64,000 nucleotides of DNA from Candidatus Celerinatantimonas neptuna (GCA_911810475.1 OU461276.1:250823-314822); one strand, 5' to 3'; positions 20,752 to 29,572 are shown, counted from the first letter of the stretch. Notes: generated from the sequence alone by a model not told the origin. Numbers and translations: made by a program.

Positions 20752-21132
20752 TCAATTGCCTGCCTGCTCAGGCAGCATCAACGCACAATAAGCCACTTGT
20801 CCAATCAATGCGAAGTCTCACAACGCTTTAAACGGATTGTCCCGATGTTGGTGTTTGTTGACCCTATTTTAAAAATTATCAAGGACCGCTCCTGTTAATC
20901 TTTATGCTCATGATAGGCTTAATTTTATTCGCGGTACGTGGTCAAAAAAAGGGAATAAGCCGTCATGACGGTATAACAGACAAGTTCGCTCGGCGGCTAT
21001 TGGTAGTCTGACTGTTGCATGAATGTGTTTTTATCACGTCTTCACCTAGCGAGAGGTGGCTATGGGTTGAGCGAAAGTTAATGTTTATCGTCAGACACGT
21101 CATGTCATTTCGGTTCAGCGGCTTTGTTTTAT
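20752..21132. other. Non-coding stretch downstream of the toxin gene
   Basis: About 380 bases between the inverted-repeat element and the end of the nuclease-like toxin gene. An immunity gene would be expected here, just after the toxin on the reverse strand, but I find no open frame with a ribosome site on either strand. No repeat or RNA was recognised. Confidence 0.4.
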
Positions 21133-22035
21133 CTATATTATTTTCATCACATCATTTTCAAGTGATTTTGATATCCATGGCATTGCACCTGTTTTATCCA
21201 AGTGATCTAGTAACTGAGCACCAGTTGTCATAATTGCCTCATGAGGTGTCGCTATACCAATTTCTGCTGCATCTCCAATGGCTGCTCCCCCCACTGATAC
21301 AGTTACAGTTCGAGCAATCGCACTTGGAATATAAACGCCTGTATTTAATTTGTATTTGGCGTTCAATGGACATCCCGTGAGCTTGGAAATATTTTCATGG
21401 GACACAAATAAGTTCGGGTTTGTTTGTACATCAATTTTCACAGATGATGTCCCTGATGTAGCACCTATTTTGGTCTCCAGTGCTTTATATGTCATGTTAT
21501 TAAGGGCTGCTTCCATAGGCACTAAATTCTGATAACTATCGACTTTAACTGCTGTAGATGCAACAGAACCAGTGCCGAGTAATGAATGGCTTATCAAGTG
21601 ACCGCCCTGATAATATGGATCACTTCCTGTTGTCAGTATTGCTTCTTGTCTACCTGCTCGGCCAACATGAGCACTAGCTACTGCATCTCGCGTCCATTCA
21701 CTAGGGCCATTAGGAGTAACATTAGCTTGGACAGACTGAATTTTTTGTATGTGAGATACAGTATGCGGTAGTATTTTTGATAAACTCGTTCTCACATTAT
21801 CGCCAGATTTATTTGAGTCAAATTGGGTTTCGTCTGTATTACTTAGATATGCTTTAGCCGCTATATCAATTGGAGTACCAGTTGACTTGAATCCCGTCAC
21901 CTTTCTTTGTACAACATATTCAGGCCGATTATCCACAAACTCAATACCTTGCTTTCCATCCTTTTTCTTCTGAACAACAGAATTAGCAACCGCCCGACTT
22001 TTATTCCCTTTCGGTTTACCTACCTGTTCATACAT
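21133..22035 (-). CDS. Putative nuclease toxin with eCIS/DUF4157-type leader and His-Me finger domain
   Basis: A 300-residue protein of mosaic type. Residues 1-45 (KPKGNKSRAVANSV, then IEFVDNRPEYVVQRK) match the leader seen on DUF4157-containing and other cargo proteins linked with extracellular contractile injection systems. Residues 140-180 read QGGHLISHSLLGTG and YQNLVPMEAALNN, the pattern of DNA/RNA non-specific endonucleases (GHLI...NLVPM...N), giving His146 and Asn170 as candidate active-site residues. The normal DRGH has become QGGH. There is no signal peptide. AAAGG lies before ATG at 22035. No immunity gene and no injection apparatus is in the window, so it is an orphan cargo. Function is inferred from motifs only. 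Confidence 0.65.
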   Translation of the reverse strand: MYEQVGKPKGNKSRAVANSVVQKKKDGKQGIEFVDNRPEYVVQRKVTGFKSTGTPIDIAAKAYLSNTDETQFDSNKSGDNVRTSLSKILPHTVSHIQKIQSVQANVTPNGPSEWTRDAVASAHVGRAGRQEAILTTGSDPYYQGGHLISHSLLGTGSVASTAVKVDSYQNLVPMEAALNNMTYKALETKIGATSGTSSVKIDVQTNPNLFVSHENISKLTGCPLNAKYKLNTGVYIPSAIARTVTVSVGGAAIGDAAEIGIATPHEAIMTTGAQLLDHLDKTGAMPWISKSLENDVMKII

Positions 22036-22673
22036 ATCTCAAACCTTTCTAAAGTTTTCTTAAATAGTTGTTATAGGCTTTCTTCAATTCCCCATAACAA
22101 CCACCTAACAGACAATGAACTTATTCCCGCTATCTCGCTATTCATCAATGGCGCTCTAAAGTGACCAAGTCGGGTGACGCCAGTCTCACTTAAAATCAAT
22201 CATCCCGCATCTGCATCGCTCTGCCCCAAAACATCCGCTTCTTTTTCCAGAAACAAAGATCGTTCACCAACATCCCGACCGCAAATGTGCTCGGAAAACC
22301 AGACAGTGCCGACATAGTTGATCGGTGAGTTCTGAATACATCCCCCCTTCTCTGTAACTCTGTGTTGATGTTCTCTGGTATAATTAACTTTAGATGTAGT
22401 CAACCTATTTATAATAAAATTTATACAATAATTTTATTATCTTTCTGGAGTTTCTCACGGATACTCAGAATGACGTCATCTCGATTTACCCGCCAATCAT
22501 GGTTTAGTCATTGGCAATTGGTGGTCAATCGCACCTTACTCATCACACCAAAATCAGTACATAGAGCATGCTGTAACCAACTCACATAGAATGTTAAGCT
22601 GATAAATGCAACTTTCTATCCTATAAATTGGGCCATTAAGGCTATCGATGAACTATCCTAAGAGTAATTAAGT
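22036..22673. other. Intergenic region upstream of the toxin and hydrolase genes
   Basis: About 640 bases between divergent genes. A reverse-strand frame of 67 codons (22200-22403) has no ribosome site that I accept and no family I recognise. An AT-rich tract at about 22400-22440 could hold promoters for both directions. No copy of the LacI-type palindrome occurs here, so the hydrolase and regulator may be controlled differently from the importer. Confidence 0.4.
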
Positions 22674-23441
22674 ATGAATAACACGGGACACTATTTAGAC
22701 ATTGATATCATTGGAATTGGCAGTGCGTATAGCAAACAATACGTTAATGCCTCATTACTGATTCATGAGCAACAACAGTGCTGGTTAATCGATTGCGGAC
22801 CAACCGTTCCACAGGCTATCTGGCAACGACAGATGGATATTGACCAGATCGATTTAATCTACTTCACACACATCCATCCTGACCATTGTATGGGACTGGC
22901 TTCGCTATTAAATTACTTCCATAGCATGGGCCGCCAGAAACCTTTGCAAATCATGGCTCAAAAACAGCAAAAAAATGCTCTGAAAACCATGTTGCCATTG
23001 GCTTACGCACCCGATCAGCAAATGAACTTTGAGATCAAATGGATTGAAACTGCTGAGCAAGGTCAGTGGTTTCACTGGTCATGGAAAACGGCCTACAGCC
23101 ACCACCCGATAGCCAACCGCTCATTATGGATCGATATAAATGGATTCAGATTATTTTACAGTGGCGACGGTCGGCCCAGCCAGGAAACAATCCGTTTAAT
23201 ACAAAGTAGTGATCTGATCATTCATGAATGCAGTGGCGTCGATCCGCTTCCTATCGAAGCTGGCCATGCCGATCTTCCCATGCTTATGGAATTATCAGAA
23301 CAAACAGGGACAACCCCCTGGCAACTCTATCACTGTCTGGATGAAAATCATGATGCAATGCATCAGGCTCTGGCGGCTCATTCTCATATAAAAATGGCCG
23401 CTCAGGGCCAACTTATTTGGCCGCTGTCAGGTATCAAATGA
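22674..23441 (+). CDS. Metallo-beta-lactamase-fold hydrolase (RNase Z / PhnP-like)
   Basis: A 255-residue cytosolic metal hydrolase. The zinc motif FTHIHPDHCMGL (HxHxDH) is followed by further ligands in SHHPIANRSLW, YSGDGRPS and HECSGVDP, the layout of the RNase Z/PhnP branch of the fold, which attacks phosphodiesters. Linked by a 4-base overlap to the LacI regulator and close to the importer, it may process the imported compound, perhaps an organophosphate diester. That role is inference; the substrate is not known. Confidence 0.8.
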   Translation: MNNTGHYLDIDIIGIGSAYSKQYVNASLLIHEQQQCWLIDCGPTVPQAIWQRQMDIDQIDLIYFTHIHPDHCMGLASLLNYFHSMGRQKPLQIMAQKQQKNALKTMLPLAYAPDQQMNFEIKWIETAEQGQWFHWSWKTAYSHHPIANRSLWIDINGFRLFYSGDGRPSQETIRLIQSSDLIIHECSGVDPLPIEAGHADLPMLMELSEQTGTTPWQLYHCLDENHDAMHQALAAHSHIKMAAQGQLIWPLSGIK

Positions 23442-24418
23442 ATCAAAAAAGTATCACAGCTCAAGATGTTGCCAATCTGGCGGGAGTTTCCCGAGCCGTC
23501 GTCTCTCGTACGTTTTCCAACAATGGCAGCGTTGCACCGGCAACCCGCCAAAAAGTACTGACAGCCGCGCAACAACTGGGCTATCAGGTCAACATTCTGG
23601 CTCAGAGTCTGAACCGCCAGCGCAGTACATTAATTGGGTTGGTCACCTCTGGCCTGACCGATCCCTACCGCAGTCAATTGCTCGAAGATCTGGTCCGGCA
23701 CATCCAGCAGCAGAACTTTCAGGCTTTGGTGTGCGATATACTGACATCCGCAGATCTGCCCCAGACATTGCTTAAACTGACTCAATTTAGGGTTTCAGGC
23801 GTGATTGTCACCTCGGGTCATCCATCGGCCGAACTGGTCAGAGAATGTGTCAGGCTCTCCATCCCTGTCGTTGTCATTAACCGGATGACCGATATACCGG
23901 TTGTCGATGTGATCACTTCAGATAATCAGGCCGGTGCCCAATTAGCCGTTCAAACGCTCAAACAAAGCGGGTGTCAGCAATTAGCCTTCCTAGGCATTGA
24001 TAAAGACACCTATTCTGGCCAGGCAAGACTTAAAGCATGGCAACAATTAACCGACGGTAGATTATTTCCTGCCCCTCATGCAGGTTATCAGGGAGGCGTT
24101 CTGGCGGCCCGCCAGATATTAACCAACAGATTACCATTTGACGGGCTCTGGTGTGCCAACGATTTACTGGCCTGTGGTTTTTTAGATACCGCCTGCAACG
24201 AATTCAACCTGAAAGCACCGTCTGACTATAAAATCATTGGATTTGACGACATTCCAACGGCAGGATTTACAGGCTACCAGCTGACGACGTTGAAACAAAA
24301 TACCGCTCAGATTGCATCATTAGCACTTGAGAGACTGCATCAGCGAACCTCTGATATACAGCAACCTCAGCGTATCGATCACGTCCCTGTTCAGCTGATC
24401 CAGCGACAAACGACTTAA
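23438..24418 (+). CDS. LacI-family transcriptional regulator
   Basis: A 326-residue DNA-binding repressor. The N-terminal helix-turn-helix and hinge read ITAQDVANLAGVSRAVVSRT and GSVAPATRQKVLTAAQQLGY, followed by a periplasmic-binding-like sensor domain (IVTSGHPSAELV, LAFLGIDKDTYSGQARL, CANDLLACGFL, IIGFDDIP). The ATG at 23438 overlaps the hydrolase stop as ATGA, so the two are translated together; an earlier in-frame ATG at 23417 is less likely. The palindromes at 20308 and 20487 are its likely targets, tying it to the importer operon. Confidence 0.92.
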   Translation: MNQKSITAQDVANLAGVSRAVVSRTFSNNGSVAPATRQKVLTAAQQLGYQVNILAQSLNRQRSTLIGLVTSGLTDPYRSQLLEDLVRHIQQQNFQALVCDILTSADLPQTLLKLTQFRVSGVIVTSGHPSAELVRECVRLSIPVVVINRMTDIPVVDVITSDNQAGAQLAVQTLKQSGCQQLAFLGIDKDTYSGQARLKAWQQLTDGRLFPAPHAGYQGGVLAARQILTNRLPFDGLWCANDLLACGFLDTACNEFNLKAPSDYKIIGFDDIPTAGFTGYQLTTLKQNTAQIASLALERLHQRTSDIQQPQRIDHVPVQLIQRQTT

Positions 24419-24441
24419 AAATAAAGACAGTACAAGCTGGG

Positions 24442-24470
24442 GCATTGGCGGCTAAAACAACCACCAATGC
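24442..24470 (-). terminator. Stem-loop between convergent LacI and dehydrogenase genes
   Basis: GCATTGGCGG and CCACCAATGC pair over 10 positions. Read on the reverse strand the single irregular pair is a G-U wobble, so it suits the dehydrogenase transcript better. The loop is about nine bases. No T run follows on either strand, so intrinsic termination is uncertain. Confidence 0.35.
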
Positions 24471-24478
24471 TCTAAGCC

Positions 24479-25258
24479 CTAACGATAAACCATGCCCCCA
24501 TCAATCAAAGGCGCTTGTCCTGTCATATAATCTGAATCGGGTCCGGCCAGATAACTAACGAAAGCAGCAACATCATCGGGTGTTTGTGCCCGCCCCAGCG
24601 CTATACCTTCAACATATTTTTTATACGTTGCACCGACAGGCGCCCCAGTCAAACTGGCAAACCGTTGATCAATCACATCCCACATGTCTGTCCCGACAAT
24701 GCCCGGGCAATAGGCATTAACGGTGATCCCCCGGCTGGCATATTCCTGGGCAGCAGCCTGGGTGAGCCCACGAACCGCAAATTTAGTCGATGAATAAACA
24801 CCTAACATGGCAAACCCGTTATGGCCCGCAATCGACGATGCATTGATAATTTTCCCTTTTTGACCTCTTTCAATAAATTTCGCAGCCGCCGCCTGGATCC
24901 CCCATAACGTTCCTTCAACGTTGATTTTATAAATCATGGCGACTTCTTCAGGTGTCACTTCAGCAATCGGATTCACCTGGGCAATCCCGGCATTATTCAC
25001 CATGATGTCAAAACCACCCAGTTGCTGTTCAGTATGATTCACAGCTGCATAAACTTGTTGGCGATCACTGACATCCGCTTTAAAGGTTGTTGCCTGACGA
25101 CCGATTGCCTCAACTTCGCGGGCCACGGCTGCCATGGGTTCTTCATTCATATCGACAATCGCAATATCAGCACCATCCTGGGCCAGCCTTAATGCAATCC
25201 CCCGACCAATTCCCCGACCGGCTCCTGTCACAAGAGCCACTTTTCCTGTAATTGACAT
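24479..25258 (-). CDS. budC: Acetoin (diacetyl) reductase / meso-2,3-butanediol dehydrogenase, BudC-like
   Basis: A 259-residue short-chain dehydrogenase. It has the NAD-binding motif TGAGRGIGRGIALRL, NNAGIAQ, the catalytic Ser-Tyr-Lys set (NASSIAGHNG, VYSSTKFAVRGLTQ) and the BudC-like ends ITVNAYCPGIVGTDMW and DSDYMTGQAPLIDGGMVYR. The sequence resembles Klebsiella BudC throughout. It would interconvert diacetyl, acetoin and 2,3-butanediol with NADH, an overflow pathway of mixed-acid fermenters. No budA or budB is nearby; the divergent neighbour upstream is intergenic and then the end of a LysR gene in the same direction. Confidence 0.85.
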   Translation of the reverse strand: MSITGKVALVTGAGRGIGRGIALRLAQDGADIAIVDMNEEPMAAVAREVEAIGRQATTFKADVSDRQQVYAAVNHTEQQLGGFDIMVNNAGIAQVNPIAEVTPEEVAMIYKINVEGTLWGIQAAAAKFIERGQKGKIINASSIAGHNGFAMLGVYSSTKFAVRGLTQAAAQEYASRGITVNAYCPGIVGTDMWDVIDQRFASLTGAPVGATYKKYVEGIALGRAQTPDDVAAFVSYLAGPDSDYMTGQAPLIDGGMVYR

Positions 25259-25399
25259 GGTTTATTCTCCTTAAAATACGAGACACTTTATGAATACGAA
25301 TTTTATAAGTCAGACAACCATAACATTGCTAACTCAATCCATTTGCTAGCACGATCGCAGAAAACAAGCGACGATTAAACAAACGGATTTTACTTAAAA

Positions 25400-26293
25400 T
25401 CAACGATATCGGGTAAAAACGCGCCCGACATAACGCGCGATCGCCTCTATCTCTGCACTGGGTGAACTTCTCTGAACCAAAATAACCTGATAATCATTGA
25501 GTACCGGTAAATTCCACTGTCTGGGGACTTCACACAAAGGCGGCTTAACCATTGTTTTAGGAAAAGCTGCAATCGCCAGATCGGCCATTAAAGCCGCCTG
25601 TAACCCAGCATTATGATCTGACGAATAGGCGATTCGATATTCAATGCCCTGTTCAGCCAGAGCATCAATCGCTGATTTACGCCATAAGCAGCCGGGCCCA
25701 TCTAAGGCAAGGGGCAAAGGTGTCCGTTCAACAGCCATCCCCTTTTCACGCATGGCCCAAACAAGGGACTCTGAATAAACCACCTTACCACGCTCCAGAT
25801 CCTGATGACGATTGCCCGATACGACAAGCGCCAGATCTAATTTTCCCTGATCGACCATTTGCGTCAGTTTAACGCTACTTTCAACCACCACATGCACTAA
25901 CACTGCCGGATGCGTACAAGCAAACTCACTTAACACATTCGAGAGAAATTGCACATCAATACAGGATGAAATCCCAAGCTCAATCTCCCCTTCCAGCTGA
26001 GGCTGATTAAAACGACCAACAGCTTCTAGATTGATTTTAATCAGTCGCTTAGCATAACTGAGCAATTGCTCCCCGGCATCGGTTAAATAAACCTTACGGG
26101 CCGATCGGACAAATAACGGCTGATTCAATTGCGCTTCTAATCGCTTAATCTGCATACTCAAAGCAGCCGGGCTGCGAAAAACCAGCTCAGCCGCACGAGA
26201 AAAACTCCCTGTTTCAGCAATAGCGATAAATGTCCGCAGTACATCCATCTCTAATAATTCCGTCAATGGAGCCGGAAAATCCGTGTCACTCAT
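25400..26293 (-). CDS. LysR-family transcriptional regulator
   Basis: A 297-residue regulator with an N-terminal winged helix (MDVLRTFIAIAETGSFSRAA, then SPAALSMQIKRLEAQL) and a C-terminal effector-binding domain (ELGISSCIDVQFLSNVLSEF). The latter resembles regulators of the HexA/LrhA-type clade (note CLWRKSAIDALAEQGIEYRI). It is divergent from the DUF1127 gene, sharing the 127-base gap with it, so it may control that gene as well as itself. The budC-like gene lies 141 bases downstream in the same direction. Confidence 0.9.
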   Translation of the reverse strand: MSDTDFPAPLTELLEMDVLRTFIAIAETGSFSRAAELVFRSPAALSMQIKRLEAQLNQPLFVRSARKVYLTDAGEQLLSYAKRLIKINLEAVGRFNQPQLEGEIELGISSCIDVQFLSNVLSEFACTHPAVLVHVVVESSVKLTQMVDQGKLDLALVVSGNRHQDLERGKVVYSESLVWAMREKGMAVERTPLPLALDGPGCLWRKSAIDALAEQGIEYRIAYSSDHNAGLQAALMADLAIAAFPKTMVKPPLCEVPRQWNLPVLNDYQVILVQRSSPSAEIEAIARYVGRVFTRYR

Positions 26294-26420
26294 AGCTAAC
26301 CTTTAAGAAAATCTTAATACTGCTTTAATTATTTTTAGTTTTTCTTAAACAATCAAGCTTTTTAAACTGCGTCGACATCGATTCAATTTTCCAAGCTCAA
26401 CTTTGGATAAGGAAGCCGTT

Positions 26421-26645
26421 ATGAATCACCGACAGACGATAGAGCAAAGATGCTGTGCAAATCCAAGGAAAGTCGTACAAAGCCGGCTCATCGCCTATTT
26501 CAAAGACGCTTATCATAAAAGACGAATGCGTAAAGCTAAGCACAGAACGCTCAGAGAATTAAGACGACTAAATACACACATTTTAAATGATATTGGCATC
26601 GACCACCGAACCTTCACCACAGTGAAACAAAATCGGCAAGACTAG
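26421..26645 (+). CDS. DUF1127 family small basic protein
   Basis: A 74-residue, strongly basic protein whose C-terminus (RTLRELRRLNTHILNDIGID) is the DUF1127/YjiS motif. Short DUF1127 proteins in other bacteria bind RNA and affect small-RNA turnover and phosphate or carbon metabolism; nothing here shows the target. ATG at 26421 has AAGGA at proper distance; the open frame begins earlier with TTG at 26403, which lacks one. Divergent from the LysR gene, a frequent arrangement for this family. Confidence 0.85.
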   Translation: MNHRQTIEQRCCANPRKVVQSRLIAYFKDAYHKRRMRKAKHRTLRELRRLNTHILNDIGIDHRTFTTVKQNRQD

Positions 26646-26650
26646 GCCGT

Positions 26651-26740
26651 GTTGACGTTTGGCGATGGTTTTTGCTGTTTATTTAGACAAGGAAGGTTCT
26701 GTGCCGCGTCCTCATCTCCACAAATCAGAACCTAACGTTG
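26651..26740 (+). repeat. Dispersed ~90-bp repeat unit, copy A
   Basis: Starts GTTGACGTTTGGCGATGG, then TTTTTGCTGTTTATTTAG, an AGGTTCTGTG block, CATCTCCACAAATCAG and ACCTAACG. Copy B at 26796-26868 repeats nearly all of it just downstream, and shorter copies lie at 20124-20152 and 53592-53640. Non-coding and of unknown origin. Confidence 0.7.
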
Positions 26741-26759
26741 CGAAATGATGTCAGCACAC

Positions 26760-27028
26760 CTAGGGGCTGTTTATCTTTAATGATGTTTTTTGCAGTTTTT
26801 TGCTGTTTATTTAGGCAAGGCAGGTTCTGTGACGTGTAGTCATCTCCACAAATCAGGACCTAACGCTGAATAAATGAACAGCAAACGCTGCCCTGTGGGT
26901 TCATTTAAACGCACCTTGCGCTTTGTTGCGGCCTATTCACTTAGCTTACTAAGCTTCATCGCCCGCGTCGTGCTCAATACGCGTTTAATTTGAACAAAAT
27001 TCAATCATTAAAGATAAACGGCCCCTAG
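26760..27028. mobile_element. 269-bp non-coding element with 25-bp near-perfect terminal inverted repeats
   Basis: The left end CTAGGGGCTGTTTATCTTTA and the right end, read in reverse, CTAGGGGCCGTTTATCTTTA extend over about 25 bases with one mismatch. GGGGCTGTT is a common type of end in IS5-related transposons. Inside lies copy B of the dispersed 90-bp unit (26796-26868) and then the block shared with 15896-16026. It carries no gene, so it is a deletion derivative or MITE. Target duplication is not evident. Confidence 0.75.
26796..26868 (+). repeat. Dispersed repeat unit, copy B (inside the 269-bp element)
   Basis: TTTTTTGCTGTTTATTTAGGC, the GGTTCTGTGACG block, CATCTCCACAAATCAG and ACCTAACGCTGA repeat copy A with few changes. 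The unit sits inside the inverted-repeat element, so either the element inserted next to copy A or recombination joined the two. Confidence 0.65.
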
Positions 27029-27059
27029 CATCATCATAAAATAATCGAAGAGGTGGCCA

Positions 27060-27740
27060 TCATACCTGATGTTTATCAGAATCCGGTGCATACGCAGCAG
27101 CACCATGAATCAGTAACACCAGTTTTTTACGCCACCAATGTTTTGCAGAGCCCATGATGATGTTCTGCACCAACGTGACCTGTGATGTTGTGTCATCATC
27201 TTTAGCGTCACTCCAGGACCGGCTAATATTTTCAGCAATGGTCTTGCCATTTTCCCCCTGCTGACTCATTCGCTGCCAGAGTGATGCACTATCGCAGGTC
27301 ATATCCATAATGCTATCCATAATCAAAGCAGCGTCTTCTTCACAAAAGCCAAAATCAATCAAACGATGACAAGCGTGCGAAAAAGCCTTAACAATGGCAG
27401 GTGGTGTATTTTCCATCATACGAATCGTGCTGGCCAACCCCGGATAACGCTCATAAAGCGTCCAGACTGATTCAGCTATATATTCCAGATAAGAAGGCCA
27501 ACTGGCCGGTTGTTCAGGTTCCCAGTTCAGTGATGCAATGGCCCGATCGACAGCCAAAAAAAGAATATCATCGCGTCCTTTTACATGTCGATACAAGGAT
27601 GAATGATCAACCCCCAACATCTGGCCAATTAAAGCCAGCGTAAAGGTATCTAAACCAATCGCTAAGGCCGCATCGGCAATATCCTCGCGGCAAATACGTG
27701 CTGGCCGGCCAACATTACCGGCCATGCGGGTAGACCTCAT
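27060..27740 (-). CDS. TetR-family transcriptional regulator
   Basis: A 226-residue regulator with the N-terminal TetR helix-turn-helix (ICREDIADAALAIGLDTFTL, IGQMLGVDHSSLYRHVKGRDD) and a helical C-terminal ligand domain. It overlaps the end of the ABC exporter gene by 4 bases (ATGA type), so it is the last gene of a three-gene operon and probably senses the compound moved by that transporter or its precursor. No cognate operator was identified with confidence. Confidence 0.88.
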   Translation of the reverse strand: MRSTRMAGNVGRPARICREDIADAALAIGLDTFTLALIGQMLGVDHSSLYRHVKGRDDILFLAVDRAIASLNWEPEQPASWPSYLEYIAESVWTLYERYPGLASTIRMMENTPPAIVKAFSHACHRLIDFGFCEEDAALIMDSIMDMTCDSASLWQRMSQQGENGKTIAENISRSWSDAKDDDTTSQVTLVQNIIMGSAKHWWRKKLVLLIHGAAAYAPDSDKHQV

Positions 27741-29572
27741 TCATGCTCCTTCTCTTGATGATTTGCCTGACCAATCCGCCAATTTGCGGCCTGCGTCCAG
27801 TGATGCCATAAGCTTGAATACAGCCCTTTGGCATGGATCAGAGTATCATGATCCCCTCTTTCAACAATTTTACCGCCATCTAACGATAAAATCTGGTCGG
27901 CTTCTCGAACCGTAGAAAGCTTATGAGCCACAACAATTAATGTCTTATCCGCGACCAAAGCTGCCAGAGCCTTTTGCAGTGCTCTTTCATTGGTTGGATC
28001 AATGGCAGCCGTCGCTTCATCAAGTAACACGATCGGCGCATCTTTCAAAATCGCCCGGGCAATAGAAATACGCTGCCGTTCACCGCCAGAAAGCGCAGCA
28101 CCACCTTCTCCAACCCGGGTTTGATAACCATCTGGCAATGCCATAATAAATGAATGAGCCTGAGCGACGCGCGCCGCTGCTTCAACGTCTTCGACGCTCG
28201 CATCAGCCTTACCAAAAGCGATATTATCAAAGACTGTACCTGAGAACAGATAAACATCCTGAAACACAACCGTCATCAGCCCAGACAACCTTGATGCGGA
28301 CAGATCTCTAATATCCACACCTCCAATGGTAATTTGGCCACTGTCGACATCCCAAAACCGGGGAAGCAAATTCAACACAGTACTTTTACCTGCACCTGAA
28401 GGGCCGACAATAGCCGTCATCGAACGCTCTGGCACGCTAAAAGTCATGTCATCTAAGACGGGTGCATTTTTACCATAACCAAACTGAACCTGATGAAACT
28501 CAACATCAAACCCTTCAGGCTCAGCCGTCGTCTCTGGCTCACTCAATGGACAAGCCGTTAAAATGCGATCCATCCGGGTCAAAGAGGCATCCGCCATACG
28601 GGTTGTTTCCATCACAGAAATTAACCCCAACAATGGGCTATACAATGCGTAGACCAGCATTAAGACGGTAATGAGAGTGACTAATTCAATACGCCCATCA
28701 ATCAAACGCCACCCACCCACATAAATCAGCAGAGGAATACCTAACATTAATGTCAGACTAAAAGCAGCCATCGGTGCAGCCAGTTTCGCGACTAATTGAG
28801 TCGACAAATCCCGAAAATCCTGCAAAGCACCCCGGAAATCTTCAGCACCTTTAGCCAACCGATTGAATGCCCGAATCACCGCTAATCCCTGAACATACTC
28901 AATCATCCGGGCCGCAGCAGCTGCTTGCATATCCTGTCTTAACAGACTTAACCGGGCTAAATAGCGACTGGTTATCAAATAAACGGGAATCGCACACAAA
29001 ATCGATAATGACGCCACCAGCGCTAATGGCCAGTCAATAAACGCCAGGAAACCCAATACCGCCAAAGGCAAACCAAAAGCCTCTGCAATTCGAGGCAGTC
29101 CATCTGACATAAATGATTCAACCGTCTGCATATCGGTAGTCAGCATAGAGACGGTATCACCCCGGTTTCTTGATAAATGAAACCCTAACGGTAACTGACG
29201 TAATCGCTCCAGCATGGAAAGCCGTAATTCCCCGGCTAAATCAAAACTTGCAAACCAGCTCAGCCTGGATGACAAATAACTAAAAACCACCTGACCCATC
29301 AATGATAATAACGAAAAGAGGGTGATTTTAATTCCCCATGCGGTTGTCGGCGTAAACTGCGCTTTAGAAAGATCGGTCACCAACATGATTGCAGTCCCAA
29401 AACCGATGCCAAGACAAAAAGACTGAATAAACCGATAAATAATCCCCTGCAGCACTTTACCCCGTAACGGCCCCGCTAAATTCCACAACCGCTTCATACT
29501 GGCAAAATCAGAACGCACCGAATCATTGGCGGCATCCTCAGGATTCTTTGCAGCATTTTCATATGTTGCCAT
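27737..29572 (-). CDS. ABC transporter, fused membrane and ATPase domains (YbtP/YbtQ or IrtB-like), second subunit
   Basis: A 611-residue half-transporter. Residues about 40-330 form a six-helix ABC type 1 membrane domain. The ATPase domain has Walker A GPSGAGKSTVLNLL, signature ALSGGERQRISIARAI and Walker B IVLLDEATAAIDP. Its ATG overlaps the stop of the first subunit as TAATG, so the two form a heterodimer. Length, pairing and the Fur box upstream of the operon point to the YbtPQ/IrtAB group, which moves ferric siderophores inward despite exporter architecture, but a siderophore exporter is equally possible. Confidence 0.85.
   Translation of the reverse strand: MATYENAAKNPEDAANDSVRSDFASMKRLWNLAGPLRGKVLQGIIYRFIQSFCLGIGFGTAIMLVTDLSKAQFTPTTAWGIKITLFSLLSLMGQVVFSYLSSRLSWFASFDLAGELRLSMLERLRQLPLGFHLSRNRGDTVSMLTTDMQTVESFMSDGLPRIAEAFGLPLAVLGFLAFIDWPLALVASLSILCAIPVYLITSRYLARLSLLRQDMQAAAAARMIEYVQGLAVIRAFNRLAKGAEDFRGALQDFRDLSTQLVAKLAAPMAAFSLTLMLGIPLLIYVGGWRLIDGRIELVTLITVLMLVYALYSPLLGLISVMETTRMADASLTRMDRILTACPLSEPETTAEPEGFDVEFHQVQFGYGKNAPVLDDMTFSVPERSMTAIVGPSGAGKSTVLNLLPRFWDVDSGQITIGGVDIRDLSASRLSGLMTVVFQDVYLFSGTVFDNIAFGKADASVEDVEAAARVAQAHSFIMALPDGYQTRVGEGGAALSGGERQRISIARAILKDAPIVLLDEATAAIDPTNERALQKALAALVADKTLIVVAHKLSTVREADQILSLDGGKIVERGDHDTLIHAKGLYSSLWHHWTQAANWRIGQANHQEKEHE

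Noticed and set aside
20752-21132. Expected immunity gene after the nuclease-like toxin
   Set aside because: Both strands were read; no frame of useful length with a ribosome site exists here.
22200-22403. Reverse open frame of 67 codons upstream of the toxin
   Set aside because: No ribosome site and no recognisable family; composition is not gene-like enough to claim a gene.
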